Shown here piece after piece: positions 50,307 to 58,765 of a DNA stretch of 64,000 nt. The notes below the pieces were generated by a model. That model ran no database searches and was not told the origin of the DNA. It worked only from the letters and a program-made list of their open reading frames with translations. Position numbers and translations under genes: made by a program. Location of the stretch: NCBI GenBank assembly GCA_965204415.1, contig CBDBEL010000003.1, forward strand, positions 310,001-374,000, read 5' to 3'. This DNA is from Aldehydirespirator sp965204415. Lineage in GTDB: Bacteria > Actinomycetota > Acidimicrobiia > Acidimicrobiales > Aldehydirespiratoraceae. How positions within the stretch are numbered: position 1 is the first letter of the stretch; each line of letters opens with the position of its first letter.

Positions 50307-51516
50307 CCGGCATGGATACCACGCCAGTCATCAGCAGGTTGCCCGGATAGGGCGTGAAGGCGTCGGCGTCGATCTCGTAGTCGCCGATGCGGGCCAGCAC
50401 GTCGCCCAGCATGAGGTGCGCCTCGATACGGGCGACCGAAGAGCCGATGCAGCGATGGCCGCCGAGGCCGAACGCCAGATGTTTGTTGACGGCACGGTCT
50501 ATGCGCATGTCGTCGGCGGCGTCGAACGCCGACGGATCGTGATTGGCGGCCACCCAGCTGATGAACAACACATCGCCCCGGCGGATCTGGCGGCCGCCCA
50601 GCTCCACGTCGCGGGTGGCGGTGCGGGTGAGGGTCTCGCTGGGGCTGTAGTAGCGCAAGAACTCCTCCACCGCGGCACCCATCAGGTCGGGATCCTCGAT
50701 GAGGCGAGCCCGGTCGTCGGGATGGGTTCCGAGATAGTGCAGGCCCCACGACACCAGCGACGTGGTGGTGTCGAGGCCTCCCGCCACCAGGTTCCACATG
50801 ATCCCGGTTATCTCATCGTCGCTGAGGAGTCGACCGTCGATGCTCGAGTTGACGAGGGCCGTGGTCACGTCGTCGGCCGGGTTGGCCCTGCGGTGGGCGG
50901 CGAAGCCGGCCAGTTCGGCCCACATGTCGTCGCGCCGTGCCACCGCGCTGCGAAACCTCTCGTCGGTGGCTTCATAGGAAGAGGTGGCGTGAAAGAAGTC
51001 GGCGTAGTGACGCCAGTTGGCCGCGTCCATGCCCATCATCTCGAGCGTCAGCACCGCCGGCACCGGTGTGGTGTAGTCGAGCACTAGGTCGGCCGCGCCG
51101 GTCTCCACGAACTGGTCGATGAACCAGGCCGAGACCGCCTCCATGCGGGGGCGTTGGCGCTCGATGGCCCGGGGCGTCATGTGGGGGTTAAGCACCCGTC
51201 GCAGATCAGCGTGCTCGGGGCCGTCGATCTCCGACACGCCCATGCGGGGCACGTACGGCGGCCGGGGTATGCCGCAGATGCCATGGTAGGAGACCCCGTC
51301 GTCGGCGTCGGGCTCGTACTTGTGGGCGAACGTCTCGTTGTCGCGGGCCACAGCCGCCACCGATTCGTAGTCGGTCACCATCCAGAACCCGCCGTAGTGC
51401 TGGTTGAACACCACCGGGCAGCGTTCCCGCAGCTCCGCGTAGCGGTTGTGGCGGTCGGCGACGAAGGCCGGGGCCTGATGGTCGACGTCGATGGTGCCGT
51501 GGGGCAGGTCTTGCAT
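50254..51516 (-). CDS. Cytochrome P450
   Basis: This 420-residue soluble P450 has every landmark: the I-helix oxygen motif AGGLDTTTS (245-253), ExxR at E285-R288, and heme-binding FGLGGHRCIG with the proximal Cys at 356. Its length and lack of membrane anchor are normal for bacterial class I enzymes. No ferredoxin or reductase gene is adjacent. It is divergent from a fatty-acid-CoA-ligase gene, separated by 108 bases, which suggests shared control and oxidation of a lipid- or terpenoid-like acid, though the substrate is not evident. Confidence 0.94.
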   Translation of the reverse strand: MQDLPHGTIDVDHQAPAFVADRHNRYAELRERCPVVFNQHYGGFWMVTDYESVAAVARDNETFAHKYEPDADDGVSYHGICGIPRPPYVPRMGVSEIDGPEHADLRRVLNPHMTPRAIERQRPRMEAVSAWFIDQFVETGAADLVLDYTTPVPAVLTLEMMGMDAANWRHYADFFHATSSYEATDERFRSAVARRDDMWAELAGFAAHRRANPADDVTTALVNSSIDGRLLSDDEITGIMWNLVAGGLDTTTSLVSWGLHYLGTHPDDRARLIEDPDLMGAAVEEFLRYYSPSETLTRTATRDVELGGRQIRRGDVLFISWVAANHDPSAFDAADDMRIDRAVNKHLAFGLGGHRCIGSSVARIEAHLMLGDVLARIGDYEIDADAFTPYPGNLLMTGVVSMPVTFAPGSPVGAADPFAR

Positions 51517-51624
51517 TGGCCTCGCCGATCTCAGTCAGCCCAGCATCGTAGTTGTCGGGCAGTCGCATATAGAGCGAGTCGTCGCAGATGGGACGGGCGC
51601 ACGCTCGCAACTAGTGTCTCCACG

Positions 51625-53352
51625 GTGACCGACGAGCACTCCGACCAGGCAACAGACCCCAACACACCCGCGATGTCGATCGCGGAGGCCGACGCCATGC
51701 TCACCGGCCCCGGCGGCTTCTTCGAGATCGTCACCGAAACGGTGAACGGCGTCGAGATTCCGGTGGTGGCCAGCCCGCACCGCAGCCTGCGTGACCTGCT
51801 GGCTGCGTCCGTTAACCACGGCGGCGACGGGTCGGCCCGCTACTACCTCTTCGACGACGGCCGCAGCGCCACCTTCGCTGAGAACATCTCGCACGCGGCT
51901 GCGGTCGCAGCCGCGCTCTCGGAACGCTATGGCATAGGGCCCGGCGACCGGGTGGGACTGCTGGGCGCCAACCAGCCGGGGTGGATCCAGGGATTCTGGG
52001 GAACGGTCAGCACCGGAGCCATCGCGGTTGCCATGAACGGCTGGTGGAAGGGCGACGAGATCTCCTACGGCATCGAGTTGACCGAGCCCAGAGTGCTGAT
52101 CGCCGACCGCCGCCGCCTAGAGCGCCTCGACGGCAACCCCGGCATCGATGTGATCGGCATGGCTCCCGACGAGGCGGACTCGGTCGACGGCCTGATCGAC
52201 GCCTACGCGGGCGCATCCTTGCCCGCCGTCGAGATAGCCGTCGACGATCCGGCCGCCATCCTGTTCACGTCGGGCACCACCGGCCGGCCCCGGGGCGCGA
52301 TCCAGACCCACCGCAACTTCTTCGCCTACCTGAGCTGCGCCTTCATGATCGGTGCCCGCCAGTTCGTGCGCTTCCCGGGCGAGTCGATGGACGTCGGCGG
52401 GCCCACCCTGGCATGCAGCCCCCTGTTCCACGTGTCGGGCCTGCACGCCTGCGCGGTGATGGCCGTCGGCGCCGGCTTCAACCATCTCTGGACCACCGGC
52501 CGCTACGACCCCGAGAAGATCCTGCGCCTCACCGAGGAGCACGGCATCGCCCGCTGGTCAGGGGTGACCACCCAGGTCTGGCGGCTGGTCGAGCACCCCC
52601 GCCTGAATGACTACGACGTGTCGTCGGTGATCAGCATCGGCGGCGGTGGCTCGATGTGGTCCCCGGAGCTGCAGGAGATATGCCGGACCGCCCTGCCCCA
52701 TGCCCGCACCAGCGTGACCATCGGCTACGGGCTCACCGAGAGTTCGGGACTGGCCGCCAGTGCAGCTGACGACGTGCTACGCGACCATCCCGGCTCGGTC
52801 GGCTACCCGCTCCCCACCGTGGGGGTGCGAATCACCGACGACGAGGGCGTTGCGCTGCCGGAGGGCTCCGTCGGCAATATCTGCCTGTCCGGCCCGGTGG
52901 TCACGCCCGGCTATTGGAACGACCCCGCCGCCACCGCCGAGACCATCCGCGACGGCTGGCTGCGCACCGGCGACTTCGGCTATGTGCGAGACGGGCTGCT
53001 GTTCCTGGTGAGCAGACGCAGCGACCTCATCATCCGCGGCGGCGAGAACATCTACCCGGCAGAGATCGAGCAGCGCCTCGACGCCCACCCGGCGGTCGCA
53101 GAGTCGGCCGTGATCGGGGTGGAGCATCGCGAGCTGGGCCAGGAGGTGAAGGCGGTGGTGGTGGTCGGCGAGGAGCCGCCCGACGAGGACCTGATCTCCG
53201 AACTGAGAGCCTGGGTGGCCGCTACATTGGCCGACATCAAGGTGCCCGCGCACTGGGAGTTGCGGACCGAGCCGCTGCCCCGGAACGCCACCGGCAAGAT
53301 CCTCAAGCAGGTCGTGCAGGGCGACGCCGACTACGACTTCATCGAGGAGTAG
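51625..53352 (+). CDS. Class I acyl-CoA synthetase/CoA ligase (AMP-forming)
   Basis: This 575-residue adenylate-forming ligase starts at GTG 51625. Core motifs are ILFTSGTTGRPRGAI (P-loop), GYGLTESSG, GWLRTGDFGY and RGGENIYPAEIE, and the catalytic C-terminal Lys in PRNATGKILKQ. It activates carboxylic acids, most likely fatty or aromatic, with ATP and CoA. Twenty-four bases separate it from the amidohydrolase gene at 53377, so they probably share a transcript. The frame is open upstream of 51625 but that part overlaps the P450 gene and is not family-like. Confidence 0.94.
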   Translation: MTDEHSDQATDPNTPAMSIAEADAMLTGPGGFFEIVTETVNGVEIPVVASPHRSLRDLLAASVNHGGDGSARYYLFDDGRSATFAENISHAAAVAAALSERYGIGPGDRVGLLGANQPGWIQGFWGTVSTGAIAVAMNGWWKGDEISYGIELTEPRVLIADRRRLERLDGNPGIDVIGMAPDEADSVDGLIDAYAGASLPAVEIAVDDPAAILFTSGTTGRPRGAIQTHRNFFAYLSCAFMIGARQFVRFPGESMDVGGPTLACSPLFHVSGLHACAVMAVGAGFNHLWTTGRYDPEKILRLTEEHGIARWSGVTTQVWRLVEHPRLNDYDVSSVISIGGGGSMWSPELQEICRTALPHARTSVTIGYGLTESSGLAASAADDVLRDHPGSVGYPLPTVGVRITDDEGVALPEGSVGNICLSGPVVTPGYWNDPAATAETIRDGWLRTGDFGYVRDGLLFLVSRRSDLIIRGGENIYPAEIEQRLDAHPAVAESAVIGVEHRELGQEVKAVVVVGEEPPDEDLISELRAWVAATLADIKVPAHWELRTEPLPRNATGKILKQVVQGDADYDFIEE

Positions 53353-53376
53353 CCACCGCAGCAGGGAGGGGCCCTC

Positions 53377-54651
53377 ATGGACATGAACGACATGGTCCTG
53401 GTGAGCGTCGACGACCATCTGTGCGAGCCGCCCGACATGTTCGACCAGCACCTCCCGGCCAAGTGGCGCGACGAGGCGCCCCGGGTCCTCCACACCGACA
53501 ACGGCGACGACGTGTGGACCTTCAACGGCTCGATCATCCCCAACATCGGCCTCAATGCCGTGGCCGGACGGCCCAAGGAGGAGTACGGCATCGAGCCGAC
53601 CAGCTTCGACGAGATCAGACCCGGCTGCTACAACGTCGATGAACGAGTCAAGGACATGAGCGCGGGCGGGGTGCTCGGCTCGATGTGCTTTCCGTCGTTC
53701 CCCGGCTTCGCGGGCCGGCTGTTCGCCAACCACCCCGACAAGGCCTTCGCCGCCGACCTGATCCGGGCCTACAACGACTGGCACATACACGAGTGGTGCG
53801 GGGCCTACCCGGGCCGGTTCATTCCCATGGCCCTGCCCATGATCTGGTCGGCCGAGGAGTGCGCGGCCGAGGTGCGCCGGGTGTGCGAGCTGGGCTGCCA
53901 CTCGATGACGTTCACCGAGAACCCGGTGCCGCTGGGCCAGCCCAGCTTCCACGACACCTGCTGGGACCCGCTCTGGGAGGCCCTGGTCGACTGCCGGACG
54001 GTGCTGTCCATCCATCTGGGATCGTCAGGGCAGATGGTGGTGAGCGCCCCCGACGCTCCCATGGACGTGATGATCCACATGCAGCCCATGAACACGTCGA
54101 TCGCGGCCTCGGACCTGCTGTGGTCGACCGTGCCGAGGCGCTATCCGGGCCTCAAGATCGCCCTGTCGGAGGGCGGCTCGGGCTGGGTCCCGTACTTCAT
54201 GGACCGGGCCGACAAGACCTACGACATGCACCACCTGTGGACCGGCCAGTCCTTCGGCGACCTCAAGCCCAGCGACGTGTTCCGGCGCAACTTCCTGACC
54301 TGTTTCATCTCCGACCCGGTGGGGGTGGCCCTGCGCCACGAGATCGGCATCAACAACATCTGCTGGGAGATGGACTACCCGCATTCCGACTCGAACTGGC
54401 CCCAGGCCCCAGAGGAGCTGGTCGAGGTGTTCGATGGCGTGCCCGACACCGACGTCGACCGGATCACCCACCTGAACGCCATGGACTGGTTCTGCTACGA
54501 CCCGTTCTCGGTGCTCGATCGCTCCGAATGCACGGTGGGGGCGCTGCGGGCGTCGGTGGAGGGCCACGACGTGTCCATCCAGTCCCGCGACACCGGCCGC
54601 CACGGCAGCAAGGACACGTCCCTTCAGGACTTCGCGGTCAAGACCAGGTGA
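53377..54651 (+). CDS. Amidohydrolase-2 family metal-dependent hydrolase
   Basis: This 424-residue TIM-barrel protein is preceded by GGGAGGGG, about 8 bases from the ATG. Metal-ligand blocks are SVDDHLCEPP, the middle LSIHLGSSG and late CWEMDYPHSDSNWP. The DxH...E form of the first block and the length fit the ACMSD-like branch of uncharacterised hydrolases or decarboxylases. It follows an acyl-CoA ligase. It resembles the two other amidohydrolases in the window only at these motifs. Confidence 0.88.
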   Translation: MDMNDMVLVSVDDHLCEPPDMFDQHLPAKWRDEAPRVLHTDNGDDVWTFNGSIIPNIGLNAVAGRPKEEYGIEPTSFDEIRPGCYNVDERVKDMSAGGVLGSMCFPSFPGFAGRLFANHPDKAFAADLIRAYNDWHIHEWCGAYPGRFIPMALPMIWSAEECAAEVRRVCELGCHSMTFTENPVPLGQPSFHDTCWDPLWEALVDCRTVLSIHLGSSGQMVVSAPDAPMDVMIHMQPMNTSIAASDLLWSTVPRRYPGLKIALSEGGSGWVPYFMDRADKTYDMHHLWTGQSFGDLKPSDVFRRNFLTCFISDPVGVALRHEIGINNICWEMDYPHSDSNWPQAPEELVEVFDGVPDTDVDRITHLNAMDWFCYDPFSVLDRSECTVGALRASVEGHDVSIQSRDTGRHGSKDTSLQDFAVKTR

Positions 54652-54678
54652 GCTCGGGCCCGCCCCCGGCCAAATCCC

Positions 54679-54707
54679 TAGTTGAGGACCGCTGAGGTCA
54701 CTAACTA
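54679..54707. terminator. Imperfect hairpin between convergent amidohydrolase genes
   Basis: TAGTTG pairs with CTAACTA's complement and GACC with GGTC around a GCTGA loop, with two unpaired positions between the two stem parts. It overlaps the stop of the left-reading gene and sits 28 bases after the stop of the right-reading gene. Confidence 0.35.
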
Positions 54708-55927
54708 CAGGAATTTCGGGAGATGAGCTCGTAGGCGTTGTCGCGCATCACCTTGCGGACCTCGCCGTCGTTGAAGCCGGCGATGTCGTCCAGGTACGAG
54801 GCCGGCTCGGCCAGGCCCTCGGCGTGGGGGTAGTCGGATCCGAACAGCATCCGGTCGGCTCCGATGCAGTCCTTGATCAGCTCCATGTCGTCCTCGAAGT
54901 AGGGAGACACCCACACGTTCTCGATGAACGCCTCCACCGGATGGCGCTTGAACTCCCAGGGCATCTTGCCGTGGCAGATCCTGAGGTTGCGCAGCAGGTC
55001 GGGGACCCACATGGCGCCGTTCTCGATGGTGGCCAGCCGCAGGTCGGCGAACCTGTCGAGCACGCCGTGGCAGATCAGGGCCGCGAACGTGTCGGAGATC
55101 GAGCGGTCCGAGAAGGCCACCAGCGGGAAGGCCATGTGCTTGAACGCCTCGAACTGGCCCCGCGACGGCTCCCACACCTTGCCGTAGGAGGTGGTGCCGT
55201 TGAGCCCGGCGTGCATGGCCAGCGGGACTCCCGCCTCCTCGAGACGGGCCCAGATCGGGTCGTAGTCGCTCATGCCCGGCGACTGGTAGCCGCTGCCGGT
55301 GGGGACCGGACCGGGGACCGTGCACACGATGCGGGCGCCCGCCTCCAGCAGCCGCTCCAGTTCGGCCACGGCCAGCTCGGGATCGGCGAAGGTGAGCATG
55401 GGCACCGCGTAGATGCGGCCGTCGCGGTCGAAGCCCCAATCCTCGTCGAGCCAGGTGTTGAACGCGCTGAAGGCGGCATGCAGGGCTTCGATGTCGCGCT
55501 TGAGGGCCTCCTGCATGCCCACGCCCTGGGTGGGGAACAGCAGCACCGACTGCAGTCCCTGGCGGTCCATCAGCTCCACTCGGGCGGCCCTGTTGCGGAA
55601 CCCCGGGTGGTCGTCGAGCGGATCGAGATCACCGAACATGGCCGCGATGTCCCGGCCCTCCAGGTTGCGGCCCCGGAAGTAGTCCTCGAGGCTGCCCGGC
55701 TTGGCGATGGGGTCGAACGTCGGGTTGGGGATGAACTTGTTGACCTTGCCGGCCACCATGAAACGCTTCTTGCCGTCGATGGTGGCCCACTGCATGCAGC
55801 GCTTCTTCATGGACGGGTCGATGTGGCGGATGAAGGCGTCAGGCGCCTCGTAATAGTGCTCGTCCGAATCAAACGCCCGAAAGCCCAGCTCAGGTCGTTC
55901 TGTCACTGCTTCGATGCTACCGGTCAC
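54701..55927 (-). CDS. Amidohydrolase-2 family metal-dependent hydrolase
   Basis: This 408-residue TIM-barrel hydrolase starts at GTG 55927. Motifs are DSDEHYYEAP at the first strand, MHAGLNGTTSYG in the middle and LFGSDYPHAEG late, so the metal site looks complete. It is the last gene of a left-reading set (sugar kinase, LLM oxidoreductase, amidohydrolase) with gaps of 46 and 88 bases. Substrate unknown. Confidence 0.88.
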   Translation of the reverse strand: MTGSIEAVTERPELGFRAFDSDEHYYEAPDAFIRHIDPSMKKRCMQWATIDGKKRFMVAGKVNKFIPNPTFDPIAKPGSLEDYFRGRNLEGRDIAAMFGDLDPLDDHPGFRNRAARVELMDRQGLQSVLLFPTQGVGMQEALKRDIEALHAAFSAFNTWLDEDWGFDRDGRIYAVPMLTFADPELAVAELERLLEAGARIVCTVPGPVPTGSGYQSPGMSDYDPIWARLEEAGVPLAMHAGLNGTTSYGKVWEPSRGQFEAFKHMAFPLVAFSDRSISDTFAALICHGVLDRFADLRLATIENGAMWVPDLLRNLRICHGKMPWEFKRHPVEAFIENVWVSPYFEDDMELIKDCIGADRMLFGSDYPHAEGLAEPASYLDDIAGFNDGEVRKVMRDNAYELISRNSCS

Positions 55928-56015
55928 CCCGGCCGGCGGGTCCTGTCACGGGCGCGCCCTGGCGCCGCGAGCGGCGCCATTGCTTGCCCCCGTGCCACCC
56001 CCCGGCCTCACCGTG

Positions 56016-56927
56016 TCAGGAGTTGATGACTGACTCGCCGTAGCGATTGAGGGCTTCTACGGCGTGGGACACCGAGTCACTGGGCATACCAACCATGCAC
56101 CAGGTGACGCCCAGACTCGCCAAGCCATCAAGCGCCTCCAGGTGAGCTTCGGGGTTGAAGCCGTCATCGGCGGGGCCTTCACCGGAGAGGGTGGTGAACG
56201 AGACGTCGATGGTGGCGGGGTCGCGGTCGGCGGCCTCGGCTTGACGCCATAGGTCGTCCAGCAAGGCCTGCAGGTCGTCGAGCGTCTCCAGGGGGACCGT
56301 CCGGGCAGTGGAGGCCAGCCCCCGGGGGGCGGGGAACGGGACCCAACCGTCGGCCTTCTCGACGACCCGGCGGCGGCTCAGACGGCTGTTGCCGCCGATC
56401 CAGATCGGGATGGGTTGCGACGGCTTGGGGTTGGCGGTCTGGCCCCGGGCGGTGAAGTTCCGGCCCTCGTACTGGAAGTCGTCGGTGGTCCACACGCCCC
56501 GTATCACCTCGATGGCCTCGTCGAAGAGGTCGTTGCGCTCGTCGAAGTCCACGCCCAGGGCCCGGTACTCGCCCTTGAGGTAGCCGGTCCCCACCGCCAG
56601 CACGAACCGCCCGCCCGACAGGGCGTCGACGGTGGCCACCGACTTCGCCACCAGCAGCGGGTTCCGGTACGGGAGCACCACCACGTTGGGGATCAGCAAT
56701 AGCCGCTCAGTCGCCGCGGCGCAGAAGGCCAGCGCGGCGAAGGGGTCGAGCGCGTCGTGGCCTCCGGCGCTCATCCAGCGGTGCGTCGGGGCGGGATGGT
56801 CGGTGAACCCGATCCCGTCGAAGCCAGCCTCCTCGGCCGCCCGGGCGAAGTCCAGGACTCCCCGGCGGGTGGCGAACTCGGCGCTGGCCCGGCCCGAAGC
56901 CAGCGGATACGTCACCGAGAACCTCAC
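56016..56927 (-). CDS. LLM-class F420-dependent oxidoreductase
   Basis: This 303-residue luciferase-like enzyme starts at GTG 56927 behind GGAGGG; the upstream open frame is low-complexity. It reads FDGIGFTDHPAPTHRW, RLLLIPNVVVLPYRNP, GGRFVLAVGTGYLKGEY and PIPIWIGGNSRLSRRR, blocks typical of the probable-F420 (TIGR03619-like) branch. It is the fourth LLM enzyme in the window. No F420 biosynthesis genes are present here. Confidence 0.9.
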   Translation of the reverse strand: MRFSVTYPLASGRASAEFATRRGVLDFARAAEEAGFDGIGFTDHPAPTHRWMSAGGHDALDPFAALAFCAAATERLLLIPNVVVLPYRNPLLVAKSVATVDALSGGRFVLAVGTGYLKGEYRALGVDFDERNDLFDEAIEVIRGVWTTDDFQYEGRNFTARGQTANPKPSQPIPIWIGGNSRLSRRRVVEKADGWVPFPAPRGLASTARTVPLETLDDLQALLDDLWRQAEAADRDPATIDVSFTTLSGEGPADDGFNPEAHLEALDGLASLGVTWCMVGMPSDSVSHAVEALNRYGESVINS

Positions 56928-56973
56928 CGCCGAACCCTCCCGGCCCTGGACTCGACCACGGCGAGCACGAACC

Positions 56974-58425
56974 TCATCGGTCGGCTCCCTCCCGGAAGCG
57001 GCGGTAGCGGGTGTCGGCCGCGGTGCCATGATCGGCGCGGGGCTCCACCCGGCGAGCCACCCGGCCCCAGCGCCGGGCATCGGAGGTGTCAACCTCGAGA
57101 CCGGCCGTGACCCGGCTGTGGAACGCCGCGCCAAGGGCAGCGCTGTACGGCTCGGCGGCGACATCGACCGGAAGGCCCGTGGTGTCGGCCAGCGCCTGCA
57201 TCCAGGCCGCCGACTGGATCCCGCCGCCGACGGCGACGATCCGGTCGGCGCGCAGGCCGGACAGGTCGATGTGATGGCGCACCACGAAGCCGGCCGCCTC
57301 GTAGGCGGCCATCAGCACATGGCCGGGCGTGTGCCCGACATGGAGGCCCAGCAGCTCGGCGCGGCGGTCGGTGTCGTGCAGGGGCGTGCGCTCGCCTCTC
57401 GGGTAGGGCAGCCACACGGGGAGGTCGTCCGGTCCGAGCGCGAGCAGTTCCTCCGAGGGCGTATCGCCCACCAGGGCCCGCACCCGGTCGATGAACAGTC
57501 CGCCCGCGTTGCTGGCCCCGCCCACGGCCATGAGCCCGGCCCGGGCCGACGGGAACGTCCACAAGCCGTCGACCTCGACCCACTCGTCGGTGAGCACCCA
57601 CGGCAGCAGGGTCGTGCCGCACATCACCAGCACGTCGCCTGCGTCGCCGCACGGGGCCACCAGTTGCTCCCCCAGGGCGTCGATGGTGCCGGCCGACACC
57701 AGGGCTCCGTCACGCTCGCCGATGGGAGCCGCACCCGGGCTGATGACAGGGAGCTGGTCGGAGGTCATGCCGATCTCCTGGAGCAACTCCGGCGCCCAGC
57801 CCTGCCCGTCGGACATGGGTGCCATGGCCATGGCGGTCGATGAGTCGATGGCGGCCACCCCGCACAGGGCACGGTTGGCCGCCGCCTGCGCCGGCCACAG
57901 GGCCTCCACCCCGTCGCATCCGGCCAACCAGCGGGCGAAGCCAGCACCCTCCCCCTCGGTTGACCCTGCGCTGGCATCGGTGCCGGGGTCCGGGCCATCG
58001 CCAGGGTCCGGGCGGTCGCCGGGGTCCGGGCCGTCGCCGGGGTCCGGGCCGTCGCCGGAGCGGCCTGCTGCAGGGGCGCGGCCCCGGCCGTCGCCGTAGA
58101 GCAGACCGGGTGTCACCGGCATCCCCGCCGCGTCGACGCCGCACATGGATGGCACCATGGCCGAGACGGTGACCGCCGCCACCGGCTGACCCGCTCCGGC
58201 GCGCACGTCCCGCCAGGCGGCGAGCACCCCGTCGATCCAGGCCTGCTGAGGATCGTGCTCGAACCGGTCCGGGCTGGGTGCCACCACCCGGTGCGGGATG
58301 CGGACCCGGGCGAGAACGTCACCAGCGGCGTCGGCGGCCACAGCCTCTACCGATGTGGTGCCGATGTCGATACCGACCGTCAACTCGTCCACCGGCTCCC
58401 GCCCTTCTTGCGTGTCCGCAGCCAT
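56974..58425 (-). CDS. FGGY-family carbohydrate kinase with Asp-Pro-Gly repeat insert
   Basis: This 483-residue actin-fold sugar kinase has the N-terminal phosphate loop GIDIGTTSVEAVAAD and the C-terminal adenosine loop VGGGIQSAAWMQALADTTG, so both lobes are complete; the catalytic Asp is expected in the DQLPVISPG neighbourhood or earlier. Residues about 124-147 are a PDPGDG repeat, a low-complexity loop not usual in the family. GGAG precedes ATG 58425. It is divergent from a 2-hydroxyacid dehydrogenase and class II aldolase, a set that commonly degrades sugars or sugar acids. The sugar is unknown. Confidence 0.88.
   Translation of the reverse strand: MAADTQEGREPVDELTVGIDIGTTSVEAVAADAAGDVLARVRIPHRVVAPSPDRFEHDPQQAWIDGVLAAWRDVRAGAGQPVAAVTVSAMVPSMCGVDAAGMPVTPGLLYGDGRGRAPAAGRSGDGPDPGDGPDPGDRPDPGDGPDPGTDASAGSTEGEGAGFARWLAGCDGVEALWPAQAAANRALCGVAAIDSSTAMAMAPMSDGQGWAPELLQEIGMTSDQLPVISPGAAPIGERDGALVSAGTIDALGEQLVAPCGDAGDVLVMCGTTLLPWVLTDEWVEVDGLWTFPSARAGLMAVGGASNAGGLFIDRVRALVGDTPSEELLALGPDDLPVWLPYPRGERTPLHDTDRRAELLGLHVGHTPGHVLMAAYEAAGFVVRHHIDLSGLRADRIVAVGGGIQSAAWMQALADTTGLPVDVAAEPYSAALGAAFHSRVTAGLEVDTSDARRWGRVARRVEPRADHGTAADTRYRRFREGADR
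57984..58055 (-). repeat. 18-bp tandem repeat inside the kinase gene
   Basis: Four 18-bp units (starts 57984, 58002, 58020, 58038) encode the six-residue PDPGDG-type repeat on the minus strand. The period is in frame, so slippage would lengthen or shorten a surface loop without breaking the gene. Confidence 0.9.
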
Positions 58426-58439
58426 TGTTGCCGGCTCCC

Positions 58440-58529
58440 GACGCTACGCCCACAGGCTGCCAACCCGCTTCCATGCCGGTTGCGGACGCTACGCCCACAG
58501 GCTGCCAACCCGCTTCCATGCCGGTTGCG
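58440..58529. repeat. 45-bp direct tandem duplication upstream of kinase
   Basis: Two identical 45-bp units (58440-58484 and 58485-58529), each beginning GACGCTACGCCC, lie just before the kinase start within the 340-base gap to the dehydrogenase gene. They may duplicate part of the kinase promoter region. No -10 box was clear in them. Confidence 0.9.
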
Positions 58530-58567
58530 GACCATCGGAGCGTCCGGAAACAGGTTCGAGCCGACTA

Positions 58568-58744
58568 CGCCTATTCGCTCGGCCTCTTGGAGCGCCCGCA
58601 AATAGGCGAGGGCCTGTCGCGCCGCAGCGGTGTCATTCCCGCTCTTGTTCGCTGCGCTCACGGGCCGCCCAAACCAAAGCAACACCGCCCACGGCCTCGC
58701 ACCGTATGGGCCGCGTTCGCTCGCCTATTCGCTCGGCCTCTTGG
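58568..58744 (-). repeat. Interspersed palindromic element, copy C, with flanking 23-bp repeats
   Basis: Copy C (58591-58740, minus orientation) has the shared core with an extra internal block of about 20 bases containing TTGCTTTGGTTT, and inverted ends GCAAATAGGCGAG and GCGAATAGGCGAG. An identical 23-bp sequence starting CGCCTATTCGCTCGG occurs at 58568-58590 and 58722-58744. The element ends 21 bases before the dehydrogenase start, so it supplies that gene's upstream region. Confidence 0.82.
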
Positions 58745-58765
58745 GGGACCCGGTAGCGTCGGCTT

